This document shows, in pieces, positions 11,238-23,078 of a stretch of DNA of 64,000 bases; the first letter of the stretch is position 1, and each line of letters opens with the position of its first letter. Source of the stretch: Clitopilus passeckerianus (taxonomy: Eukaryota > Basidiomycota > Agaricomycetes > Agaricales > Entolomataceae). Below the pieces are notes generated by a model. The model ran no database searches. It was not told the DNA's origin and was given only the letters and a program-made list of their open reading frames with translations. The stretch is taken from positions 248,001 through 312,000 of the forward strand of contig CALYLX010000160.1 in the NCBI GenBank assembly GCA_944990035.1, read 5' to 3'. Both the position numbers and the translations under genes were made by a program.

Positions 11238-14200
11238 GGGCTTTAATCGGGTGTCAATCATACCTTATCCATTCTATTTCGTGTGGACCTCATACACGCG
11301 TAAAAGGTGTGTTTTGTTCTCTAGTGACCATCCTCCGTCTTCCTCCCCTCCTTGCGGTAACATGCGGCTGACATCTGAATAGTTTTTTGCTTCTAGATTT
11401 TTGTATCATATGCCTAATACATCTCGTCACTTCTCTGACATCACCCTCGGTACCAATACAAGTAATTTCTGCCCGAAGAACTGTTGCACACAAAGAGAGA
11501 ACATAAGGTTTGCGGTCGCATTGCCTCAGGCAACGTCGATCACCGATGATCATTCACGGGATGCCGTTGTTGCCCCTCGGGCATGTGCTCTCTGTATGAG
11601 CCTTCTCCCGAGCTCATGATGCACCTGCTCGCGAAATAGACAAGCTGTGCATGTATATGAGGCTTGGCCTGCCAGGCGTGCCCGTTTGGCCAGACCTAAT
11701 CTTCGTTGTCACTGGATAATTTCTCATCCCCGCCACCGTCTCTGCTTCAATATTGATCCTTCCATCCTCACGGCGCCTAGTTCCCCTGGCCGAGAATGTG
11801 GTCAATGCATGTTCTATATGTACTTCTTTTCAGCTGATTCTCGTTATGGTCGCCCAGGCTGGCGCTATTCAGCCACAGAACCTTCGACATGCTTCTTCCA
11901 AACACCCCTCATTCCTATGGCGTTGAATGGAATGTCACAACATGGAAGTTTCCGACCACAGAGTGAAAGAACCCGTTGAAATATTTTCCCTGGAATCTCA
12001 AAAACGGTAATGGATGGGTTTTGACTCTTGTGGCGCTTCTTTAGAATTGAGCAATGTGGGTCCTTACTCGACTGACGTAGTCGCCGTGTCATAGCTTGTC
12101 ACTCCTCCTCGCACCCCGTTTCGGATCGGAAACGAACCTTCCATCCCTGCAGACTTGCTTGTCGCTTTATGAGAGCTTTTGTGATTCTTCTTCGTGTGAG
12201 AGTGCAGGCAACTCGTCACTCCGTCTCCGTATCTGGCGGAATTGCAGGGTCAAACCCAAATAAAAAATTTCATCTACAAAGGAGGTAATTGTCGATATAC
12301 ATAAGCCGCCGGCTTTCTCCCAGTTGGTATCACGCATCTAGCCACGCACCTCGTTTCCGACGAGATGCACTGCTGATGCCCGGATGAGTGAAATGTGTTG
12401 GAACGAGGGCCAAGAACAGTCTCGACACCCTCAGGCTCGCTCTCAACGCGTGCGATCGCATCGATGATTTTGAGTATGGATGTGCAGAAAGCAATTTGCG
12501 GCCTTGTATGGAATCCCACCTTCCTCATACCGGTCCGTTTCGGGAGGTTCCTTTTCATTCGAGCCTTTCAATGAGACTCAGCCTCAGGCTTATACCTCCG
12601 CTCATCGGAGCTTCGACAAAAGGCTGTTGGAGGGGGAAATACCAGATTTGTCGTCTCCAGGAAGTACGGTCCGCTTCTCCCTTTGACTGAACTGCCCACA
12701 AACAGGGACGTTGTCCACTAGGCAGTCCGCCGATATCTTGCACGGCGTTCGTCGAGGGGAAATGCAAATTGTCCCTGCTGCCCTCCAAGGACCTGGGCTT
12801 CGATCTCGGTCCCATATGGTTCAATACATACCGCCGCATTGTTGGACTACGGCGACCAAAGTGCAAGTGTTTCATGATAAAGACCGGTGAAAAATAGTGA
12901 AAAACTTCTTTGGGCAGTGGGGACCAGAAAAACTGGTAAGGACCCTGATTAACCTGGCTGCGCAGTTTTGTATATCAAACCTTCCAGCCCTGGCGACCGC
13001 ATCCACAGAGAGCAATGTTGTCGAGTCGCAATCGTGAGGGTGCAAGGGTTTAGAATACCGGTTTGATTACCGCGATCAATCTGCCTAATTTACCGACGGC
13101 GAAGAGAATTTTAAACACCGAGAGCGGCGCCTGAAAATGCTCCTGTCTTCCTGTCGATTCTAATCCTGTGTTGACATCGGATAGACGCCTCACCAAGATA
13201 TCTGTCAGATCTGTCAGAAGATGACAGCTGAATCTCGACTGTATTTTTTATTTATTTTCCCTTGGTCATAGCCGGGAGACCGGAGCGCCCGCTTCTCAGC
13301 CGATTCTCTCCCTGTCCCTTGAATCAGTTACGCGGGTTGACAAGAATATGTAGGAAGGAAGGCGGAGAGTGCGTGCCGAAGGGCTGCTTGGTTGTCAATC
13401 GGGTATTTCGGACTCTATAATAATGTATGGAAGGGAGTAGCCTGGTGTCGCAGACAAGCCGACGATCAGAAGGCCTGCCTTGCGATGGCCTCGTGATCAT
13501 TTTGGGGGAGCGAGGTTGAACGACACACGATGTATGCAGAGGACAGGTTTGGGATAGTTTTGTCCTCCGAATGCAAATCAATAGGTACAGATATCAAATA
13601 CTCATTAAGAAGCATCAGCCAAATCAGGCAGAAAGATGTATAGGTTACAAAGATGGCAGATGGGGCCGGCTGTATGGCCTGGCCTAGTCAATCTAGATCG
13701 TTATTGAACGGCAGCTTGGATGATGGGGATTGAAGGGAAGCGCCTATAGAACGAACATTTATTCAATGAAGCGCCTGAGGAAATCATTCCCGGGTGACGG
13801 AGAGAAAGCGCCGAGAAGTCAATCCCACATACAACTGTACGCGGGTTGATAGGATGTTGGCAGACAGCCATGAGAAACTGAGTGATGTTGCATCACCTCG
13901 ATTGTTACCGCAATCAGTTCTCCTCTGCTCACGGGTCCAGTAATCTGTTTGTGGTGATGATCGATCGTGGGATAAAGATGAGCTCTGGGATGGTGCAAAT
14001 CTTTGGAATATTCGTCAGAAATCAATGCCTTTGTCCACGAAGATCATGGGTGGTTTGAACACTCTCGCGTGTGAGTTGGCACCCCTAAGGATTTACTTCA
14101 GGATCCTGCTTCAGGCTCGGATGACCCGAGAAGTTCACCGTGGTAGAAGATTCCCACATCCAAATCCATCCGTTTCGACATCGATGTCATTGTATTTTGG

Positions 14201-14761
14201 GTTAAATCATACCGCCGTAAGCGCATGATGACACCCCGTTCAGGGTCCATTGTTCGGTATCTCTGAGGAGTTCCATGGTGATAAGCAACGAACCCCAGAG
14301 AAATAGCCATTCGCCACAGAAAGAAACACAGTATTCTAGATCACAAAATCTTCTATCAAGGCAACATTCAGGTCCCAAAAAGTGGGTACACGCACAATCA
14401 GATGAGCGGTCAGTTGAGAGTTTTGATGAATGTGGAGTAAGGTTTGGTTATAACCGGCAATCCAAATGATCGCCCGGATTAGGGCGTCTAGGGAATCGAA
14501 GACCTGTCAAATTGGACAGCACACAAGGTACACAGCAATCGAGGGGGTCTCACACTAACGGTAAGCCAAGTAACTCCGCGAGACTCGTTAGACAACACGG
14601 GAACTCCAGTGCGACGACGGGTTTTCATAACCTAATCGGTCAATCTCTCCGGAACAATTTCTGTGCGTTTTCTTATATAAACCAACGCAATCCATCAACT
14701 CCAGCCTTTTCCCCCTTCACCACCGCTTGGCCCTCGCACTCTATAATTGCCACTCTAAAGC
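11238..14761. other. Long gene-free stretch upstream of Tup1 copy 1
   Basis: About 3.5 kb in which I find no open frame that splices into a recognisable protein, and no transposon motif. Pyrimidine-rich stretches and several direct GATCG/CGATC words occur without clear order. It may hold a long promoter and 5' UTR for the corepressor gene, or a non-coding transcript. Nothing firmer can be said from sequence alone. Confidence 0.5.
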
Positions 14762-17159
14762 ATGTCTGCCAATGGTGCCTATAATGTATGTCCTGACATT
14801 CCGCTACCCTGAATCGACGCCGCCCACTCCCGCCATTCATATCCGTACCCACGTGGCTCCAGTACTAACTTTTGCCTTTCAGCATAGGACGGTGCCCAAT
14901 AGCAGGGGAATACGATTTAGTGAGGCTGTAGACGTTGTTAAGCGCGAGTTCGAGCTCCTTTCCAATGAAAGAGACGACCTCAGGGCTCAGACAGAAGAGT
15001 ATGAATCACGAAGTATGTGTCCCGTCCTTTGTCTCTTTGTCTCCTACTCACCAAGTTGGCAGTGAAACTACAGCTCAACGACATCAACGCCGTACGCCGC
15101 TCACTCACTGAGCTCGAGAACAAGCAATCAGCGCTCCGTTCACAATATGAAGGGGAGATACGTCGACTTCGCTCGGAACTCACAACTTTGACTCGCCCTG
15201 CCTCGCACGGCCCACCGGGCATACCTGGTTTCAATCCCCTGACAACTCCTCGGCTTGGACCTGCGCCACCCCCTCACCCAGGTGTAGCCGAGGGTTATGG
15301 TCCAGGTGCAGGCGCTCGCGACCCCAGAGGCGCCACCGCCACCGCCCTCATAGATCGAGGGAAAGACAGCCGGGATAAGCCTCGGGGGCTCACACCACCT
15401 GATAGCGAAAATGAATGGGAGAGGAGGCAGAAGGTGGTTCGGGAGAGGGCGAATAGCTTTAGGGATAATGACAGACTGGTGGATACGAGGGATGCAAAGA
15501 GACTGAAGTCTGACAGTGGTGTGTAGTACCTTCGTTGGCTGTATTTCAGCGGGCGCTCATACTTTTGAAGGAACCCCATATTCTGGGCCAGCCACGATTC
15601 CCTCGAGAGAACAGCCTCGAGAAGCTTCGTCTTCGAGAGGAGATTATCAAGTTACTCTTCCACCGATCAATACGAACCTTTCTGGCCCAGCCACGGGCAG
15701 CCCGCATCGACCACCACAAATCCATATTCCTGGTTCAGTACCCCCTCCCGTAGAAGACCTCAACCTACAGTCGGTGGGACCAGAGTACAGGAAAGAAGCG
15801 AGCGACTGGTTCGTTGTCTTCAACCCGAGGGTCAAGAGGTCGTTAGACATCAATTTGATGCATAACTTGATGCATTCGAGGTGAGCCTTCTCTGGCTTTC
15901 ATTAATACTCTTCCTCTAAGCTTTTCGATCTAGCGTTGTGTGCTGTGTCCAATTCTCCTCGGATGGCAAGTATCTTGCCACAGGCTGCAACCGTACTGCA
16001 CAAATCTTCGACGTCAAGACTGGCAACAAAATCACGTAAATACTCACTTTCCTTTTTGAAAGAGCTAGTACTAATGAAACCTTAGTGTTCTCGACGATCC
16101 TACGGTTGGACAGGGCGGGGATCTGTACATCCGCAGCGTGCGTTTTAGCCCAGATGGCAAGCTTCTCGCTACTGGCGCAGAAGACAGAGTGATTAGGGTA
16201 CGTCGATATCTTTAAGGCTTCCTCTCCACTATTTGACCTTCCACCCCCTTAGATTTGGGACATCCAGAAGAAGCACATTATCACGACCTTCGACGGCCAT
16301 CAACAAGAGATATATTCCCTTGACTTCTCCTCGTCAGGCCATATCCTTGCCTCGGGCTCAGGGGACCGTACCGCCAGAATCTGGAATATCAAGGACGGAT
16401 CCTGCAAAGTCCTAACTATCACCGATTCCGATGAAGGCCTCAATCCTAATAACCCCTCCGGCGCAGCAGGGGGCGCAGATGCAGGAGTTACATCAGTCGC
16501 GATCTCCCCGGATGGGCGGTACGTCGCTGCGGGGTCGCTGGACACCATTGTCCGGATATGGGATGTCATCACGGGCAAGTTAGTCGAGAGGCTTGTTGGG
16601 CACAAGGATAGTGTCTACAGTGTTGGGTTCACGCCAGACGGAAGGGGGCTGGTCAGCGGAAGCTTGGACAAGACGTTGAAGTACTGGGACGTTAGTGGGC
16701 TGGTCGTGGATGCGGGACGGGGAAAGAGGGACAGCCTGGACGTCGGCAAGAAGTTTGGCAGTGGCAGTTCGTCGCCTTGTGTCATGGATTTCGCTGGGCA
16801 TAAGGACTATGTCTTGAGCGTTGCGGTCTCCAAGGACGGCCACTGGGTCGTTTCAGGATCGAAGGACCGATGTGTACAGTTCTGGGACTCGAGGAACGCC
16901 GCGCTTCAGTTCATGCTCCAAGGGCACAAAAATTCAGGTCCGTTCATTGACTTATTTACGCATCTTCCCCTCGACTAAACCTTGCTTGACTAGTCATTTC
17001 ACTCGACATTAACTCTGCTGGGATGCAACCGGGGAATGGGATCCTAGCTACGGGAAGTGGTGACAACTTGGCGCGCATCTGTAAGTGCCAGCACCCGTTG
17101 GTTCATTTGCCACCCCCTTACTGACGTTCATGACTGCAGGGCAATACAACGTGATATAG
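14762..17159 (+). CDS. Tup1-type WD40 corepressor, copy 1, 648 aa
   Basis: Homologue of the general transcriptional corepressor Tup1, which acts with Cyc8/Ssn6 in the nucleus. Nine exons: 14762-14785, 14883-15012, 15063-15518, 15550-15880, 15934-16035, 16086-16197, 16253-16937, 16994-17080 and 17140-17159. The N-terminal coiled coil (about residues 18-100) is the tetramerisation and Ssn6-binding region. A Pro/Gly-rich linker follows, then seven WD40 repeats from about residue 300 to the end (for example [17 protein letters not shown] and [14 protein letters not shown]). Compared with copy 2 (54167-57240) it lacks the long Arg/Asp/Glu repeat and one intron inside the sixth blade. The protein ends soon after the last blade, as expected. 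Confidence 0.93.
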
Positions 17160-17998
17160 GCGCAGTGCCCACGTTCCCCGTCATTTTCATCATTCATTAC
17201 TTGCACGGCTTCATGTACGAAAGAACCACTCTTTTACGATTCACCTCTCATATAGTACCATGAGTATTTATTATATGGCATAAGTAACCATGTATACTAG
17301 TATATACACATCCTCGCTTTCTTTACTGCATCTTGCACGATTATCCAAGCTCTCACTCATGACATTGCCATACCCTTTACTATACCCTTTTGAATAACCT
17401 TCGATCCTGTCCCCGTATTGGCAAAGATTTGAATTACACAGTCCCACAACCTGCCGAGCTCCTACAAAGGCGCACAACCTGCCGTCTGAGGGTGCATTTC
17501 CAACCTCCATGACTAGTATACAGAGGTCAGCCGACCTCCGGCGATAAGGGAAAGTTGGAGCGTGGTGGTCCCTTATTGCTATACTCTGAAGCGCTTGTAC
17601 CTTAACCTGCAGTGCGGCCAAGCTAGCCTGTCGGGTCAGAGAGCACGAGACGAGTTTCAAAAGGCACTCAGACACCAGGTTCACAACCGAGGTAATGTGC
17701 TTCCATTCCTGATTATCCAATTCAATCGGTTACAGAGGAAGTCCTCGAGTGCCGCAATTATGCGACTGAATATAGCTGAGGCCACATGCGGAGCTGAATG
17801 GGGTTTACTCGATCTTTGCCTTGAATAGCTGATAATGAATTCAATATAGGTTGAACCAACTACAGAGGGCTAGGCCTAAATAATATACATACAACTCGAC
17901 ATATGAATACATAGATCTCGAACCGGATACAGAATTTGTTACACTAGAAGTCCATTCATTTCCGGATTCTTAGAGAGAAACTACTCCCTGAAGTCGAC
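17160..17998. other. Intergenic between convergent genes, no gene seen
   Basis: Holds the 3' ends of Tup1 copy 1 (plus) and the alpha-galactosidase (minus). A 149-codon open stretch on the minus strand (17271-17720) has no recognisable content and no neighbouring exons. Confidence 0.6.
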
Positions 17999-20504
17999 TC
18001 ACCCATTATTCGGGTCAAGAACAGTGCCATTCTTATCAGTGCACCATTCAATGACCTGACAAGGAGGCTGGGTGCCCTTCGGTTCATCGCCGGCATCTTT
18101 CAGGAGCAGAGCAACGACGCCATGACCTGGAACCTGCTTCGCGGTGAAGCTACGAACGGCAGTGCCGTTATCCGTGTGCGCCCACAAGTCCTAAAGACAA
18201 CGAGGTTGTCAACCTTATTCCACAGTAGAAAGGAGGAAACCACAAACCCGAACACCATATTGACGCCCAGCACGAAGCCAAGGGGACTCCGTCAGCTGGA
18301 AGGTCAAATCGGCAGGTCCATCCAATGTATTGAGCTACGTCACCATCAGTTCATGAGAAATCTGACAAGAATATTCTAGAAACGCTCACGAGCATAATGA
18401 CAGTGCCGTTCTGGCTCTCACCACTCCAGTATTGAGCCGGATGTGTGGCATTGGGAGTCCAGTTTGGCTACCGATCGTTAGTATTGGCCGGCTTGATCAT
18501 ATGGAGCATGATACATACATTAATACCCCATCGGAATGGTGTAATGGATGTGCCAACAACGGGATCTTGGTTGATTGCAATAATCTCTTTGTTGGTCAGA
18601 ATTTCTAGGGTCTCTTTGGTCACCCTGGACAGCTGCGGGATCGTTGTCAGATGAGTGTTTATTCCCCAGATGTAATTGACATACGTCAGTTGACTGAAAG
18701 CATGAATCGATAATACGGAGTTTAATAGATGCCGGAACATTGACAGGGAATGAGAACAAACAATGAGGAGCGGGGACTTCATTAGAGCCCAAGCGGTGAA
18801 ATGTGACTTCGCTTCTTCATAGGAGAGATCTCCGTTGCCGCTGCAGAGATGTCAGGATAACAATAACCGATCTCATGGACGCCAACCTACACTTCGAGCT
18901 GTGGGGAGACGAGTTAGCAATGATAATATGCAGGAAACTGAAAGGCACTCACAATGTCCATGTCATTGCGCCCGTAAAAGTCGGAGGCCCAAGAGATGAA
19001 AGAATTCCTAGAGGAGAACGAGAGTGAGCTTCGACGGAGAAGAGCGGAGATATGAGCGCTTACTGATTGATAATGCTAGCCAAAGAATTCCAATAGGGAC
19101 CTGAGAGAATACGGATGTGAGTTCGCCTAGATTCAAAGATCAAACGCCTGACCAATGTCATCAGTTGTCTGTGCGCATATCGATCAGCAGGTCTTTCTCA
19201 AGCGTACGCAACACCAGCTGACTTACTCTCCATGATTGGCCTAACCGCTTTGCCCACAACCAAGGTTGTTGCTACCGGTAAGAGATGAGCGATTCCTGCC
19301 GACTTCGAGGCACAGCGATAGTTGGTACGTACTCTGCCCCATTCACAGAGAGAAAACAGGATTGGTTCCTTGCCGGTGTTCTTCGCGAGGTCGGTAATCG
19401 CGTTGGACATTCGGACATATTCTAGAAAGCTCTGAATAAATCCCGAACGTCAAGGGGATTCCTCTTGTGCTTACTGCCATAGATATTCTCCTTGATTATC
19501 TCATCGAAAGGAACTACATCGATTGTAAGGTCCAGCTTGTTGGTGAGGAACTGCTCAACATACCGGCACAGTTGTCGTACCTACCCACAATCAGTACCAG
19601 GTTGATCATCAGAATGGAAGCGCTTACTTCAAAAGATCGAATCCCCACGTCTCGCGGAAGAGTTTGATATCTCTACAAGCAGGTTAGGAAAGCCCGGTGA
19701 CTCGGGAGGAACATGCATCTATTCATACCTTGCCTCATTTTGGTACGATCCGGGGTACAGCTGGCACGTAAACCAGCCAGAATCGCTATACTGTATACTG
19801 GTGAATAGATGGTCCGAGGAATGGGAGGTAACACCATACGATCCCTGCTTTCCTGGACAGGGGTTAGCACCAGCCTATTACGACCAATTCAATCACTTAC
19901 AAGCCGAGCCCATGGATCTTGTCGACGAGATTCCTCATGCCGCCGCCAAAGCGTTCCTTGCCTGAGAAACAATCCGCATTGGTCGTTATTCAATGCAACG
20001 AAAGGTCGGGTGACTTACTCTCGACAATATCCCCCCAGAAGTTTCTCTTTTTCTCCGAATAGCAGTCATCGATATTCATGTAGTTGTAACCGGCATCCTG
20101 AAAATGTGTAAGAAAGGGGAAGCCCGTTTGGAGAATAGGGGGCACCTTTAGTCCGAGAGAAACCATCAATTCTGCAGTCTCGAGCACCAGTTTCTCATTG
20201 ATATCGCACTAATAGGGGCACATGAGACAATGGGGCTTTCGGCACACGACAATACGTACATGGTATGCGTTCCAGGCTATTCATTGTCCACGTTAGCGGT
20301 TGCGAGGGTTTAGTTTAGGAGAACTTACTATTATATCCCATGACTGTCGAGGTTTTGTCGGACAATTAACAACCAGAATGGAACTTCGGAGCGGGATTAC
20401 TTACAGGGTAGCTTGCCAACTCCATTGTCGATAGCGCGTGCAGGAGGGGTCTTGGAAACAAAGAAGGAGCTCACAAAGAGGGCCGCAAAGCCCAAGGTAA
20501 CCAT
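17999..20504 (-). CDS. GH27 alpha-galactosidase, 23 exons, 439 aa (core model)
   Basis: Retaining glycoside hydrolase that releases terminal alpha-galactose. Minus-strand exons: 20504-20405, 20343-20329, 20276-20260, 20208-20146, 20097-20019, 19961-19901, 19852-19840, 19790-19729, 19672-19628, 19580-19564, 19513-19475, 19421-19333, 19271-19227, 19168-19153, 19100-19064, 19007-18953, 18898-18891, 18840-18762, 18693-18685, 18632-18519, 18467-18390, 18334-18248 and 18190-17999. All phases close. The nucleophile is Asp154 in KYDNC; the acid/base is Asp219 in WRTTDDI. Other blocks: MNIDDC, LFSLCEWGR, SDFYGRNDMDI, LTNKEIIAINQDPVVG. The hydrophobic N-terminus (residues 1-24) looks like a signal peptide or membrane anchor; see the extension upstream. 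Confidence 0.93.
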
Positions 20505-21363
20505 AGTCAAGAGGACGGTCCAAGAGGAGAGAACGAGAGTGAACTCGAGCTGACTGATGCGTTTGAGAGCTGCGGAAGCTTTAGGAGGCCAAATTTATAT
20601 GAGCATTTAAGACGTTGGCAAAAGTGAGTCCAGCATCACATGCCGGAACATGACGCACCCCGTGTGTAGTAGCCATCGCCTGAATTTGGTGCGCTGGGGT
20701 CTCTCTCTGAGGGCGGGAGAAGTGCTGAAGGATAGTGCTCGGCGGTCAGAAGATGATCAAAGAAGTTAGGAAGTTGACCGACGTTGATCTTCGTCGTCGT
20801 GGGAGTGGGAACGGGCTGTTCGAATAGGACAAAATCAATATCAAGAAGTTTGGGCGTCCATGTGAAACGTACAGTCGAGATGGCCAATGGTGACACCCTC
20901 CTCCAGTCCCGGTGTAGTATAGCCGGAGGCCATGTAGGGATCTGGAAACAGAGTGCAAAAAATGGTTAGGAAGCACGTTCGCGAGAAGAAGTAGTGGATC
21001 TAGCCTTCTCTTGGCTGCGTTGGCCTAGCTGCTACGTCTTGAGTGTCAGCTGAAGCAAGAGCTGTAAAGAACACAGTTGTTATAGTAGTTCCGTCAGTCC
21101 TTGCAAGGATCTGAGGTGGGGGGAAATAATTACCGATGTCTGGAGCAGTTATGAGCATGCGGTCTGGCGTTCACGGACCGACTGAAGCCACTTACTTTGG
21201 GTATTTGCCGAGAGGTTGCCAGATGAAGGCTCTTCTGGTCGTTGCGGCGTAGCTGAAGCATCGTGACCTGAGCATGGCAGAGGCAGCAGATGGTCCTTGA
21301 TCAAAAGAAGGTCTAGTGTACGGATCTAAATTGCAAACCTGCTACAGGGTCATTGCTTGCCAT
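20405..21363 (-). CDS. Possible N-terminal extension of the GH27 gene (type II membrane anchor)
   Basis: The frame of the first GH27 exon stays open upstream of its ATG to an acceptor, making exon 20578-20405. It joins in phase (1+2) to an exon at 20815-20659 ending in GYYTR. Further upstream, candidate exons (including 21363-21339, 21267-21196, 21139-21134) start with a good ATG at 21363. Joined, this would give about 130 more residues: a hydrophilic, Pro/Thr/Ser-rich cytosolic segment, then LKRISQLEFTLVLSSWTVLL continuing into a hydrophobic stretch. The enzyme would then be membrane-anchored (type II). The inner junctions around 20816-21080 are unresolved: one needs a GC or weak GT donor. 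An independent small gene is the alternative. Confidence 0.5.
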
Positions 21364-21820
21364 AGTTCGTTAGATTGAGAGTTCTGGTAGTTTTGAAAGT
21401 TCTTGAATCCGATATGTACAGTCACTGGTGAAGTATGGGAAATAGCGAGCGTCGTAGATGCGGGCCAAATACAGTACAGGCCGGGGAAGAGGAGCCGTGA
21501 ACCGAGTAAAGCAGATTGACGGTAGCTCCACTGTTATGGATACGTTATGTAATCATATCAATGACTACATTTTCTTGACGCTTGTTCAGCAACTTTGAAA
21601 GAGCCTAGAAAGTTGCAGCTTTCTAGTCCTGTTAAGACTGTTGTAGTTTGAAACTGAGGCCTGAGGCTCTTCTTCGCTGTCCGCAAAGACGAAGGGCAGG
21701 AGGAGAGTTGATGAGGCTGATATAAGCCTGCCATATACATCAGTCACATGATCGCGATTGCACGACGCGTATGTGGCAGTGCAAATTGTAGTACACAAAC
21801 GACCGCCGACCGCCACCACC

Positions 21821-23078
21821 ATGAGCTCAGTTAGGAAACCTTCACTGGGAGCCACGCCAGAGCAGCAGCAGCTACGGGAAAGGGCAGAGCAGCTTTCTGC
21901 TCGATTCTCAGAAGCAAAATTCACTCTATTGAAGGACCAAACAGAGTTTGCTACCTGGAACTCAGCAGGTGACGATGGCATTGACCCCGATGAAATCAGC
22001 ACAAAAGACCCAGCCATCGTTGCAGCCAATCTCACGGAACAAATAGTAGGTCATCAATGCACTTCTAAGAGACGTCTTATCAATTTTACTCAGTCCTACT
22101 TCAGAAAACTCAAGTTTCAGTATCTCGAGCAGAATGCTAAGGATCGATACGTGAAATCCATTGTCAGCGATATTGACGACGCACCTATCGTGACGGCGGA
22201 CGATAACCAGGAGCTCGCTGCCCTAAATGCTGAGAAGAAGGAACGCCTGAAAGTGTCTAAGGCTAAACTTGCCCAGATGCAGCAGGACGTTCGAACATTG
22301 GCACCTATGGTGGAACAAGGTGAGTATATATCATTTCTGCTGAAATCGTACTTTTGACCGAGGATCCAATAGACTTTCAACGAGCGGAAGCCGCAACAAA
22401 ACGTGCTGCAACTCTAGCTCAGCAGATAGTCGATGCTCGCCTTGCTCTTTCGCGTTTGCGCCAAACCCATCCTCACCCGCGGCTCACGATTGCTACTGCA
22501 GACCAGAAACTTGCCGAACAGATTGGCGACATGCAAACCCTCAGTGACGAAGTTCAGGCTGTGAACGGACGGAGTCACGATGTCAAGCGAGAACTCAAGA
22601 AGAGCGCTCTCGACCTTGAGGGTCTAAGAATGGAACGGGCAGAGATCGAGAAGTCAGTCAAGCGGACACATGTCGACGAAAATGACCAACGCTTGATTCC
22701 GTTGTATAACTGGTAAGTTTCTTGCCGTCCCTTTGTATGTATTGACGCTCACATACGGCCAGGTTCACAACCTCGATAAAACTCCAGCATTCGATACAGG
22801 ACCTTCACGAACTACATGCAGCGTCGGAGAATGAGCTGAGGCTGACCTACCTCATTGATTCTGGCCAAGCCAGCCCGCATGCAATCACAATCACGTTGAT
22901 ATTTGCACCGGATACGCGACAACTGGCGGCCGTGCAGACGGGTGGGATTGAGGAACTTGGTATCGACATGGGCGACGTCGTGGATGCACATGTTCAGGTC
23001 AACGATGTTCATGGACTTATCGCTGCCATTCTTTCACGGGTTCGAACCGGCAACGAGGCTGCCCGACGGGACCGATGA
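21821..23078 (+). CDS. Kinetochore protein Sos7-like coiled-coil protein, 368 aa
   Basis: Four exons: 21821-22045, 22094-22319, 22373-22712 and 22763-23078. The ATG is in a caccATG context. The segment SYFRKLKFQYLEQNAKDRYV, after an N-terminal helical part with LSARFSEAKFTLLKDQTEF, matches the signature of fungal Sos7 kinetochore proteins (partners of Spc105/KNL1). Long coiled coils occupy about residues 110-250. A compact C-terminal domain contains ITITLIFAPDTRQLA. The role would be in the outer kinetochore linking to Spc7/KNL1. The call rests on motif memory; an otherwise unrelated coiled-coil protein is the alternative. Confidence 0.65.
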
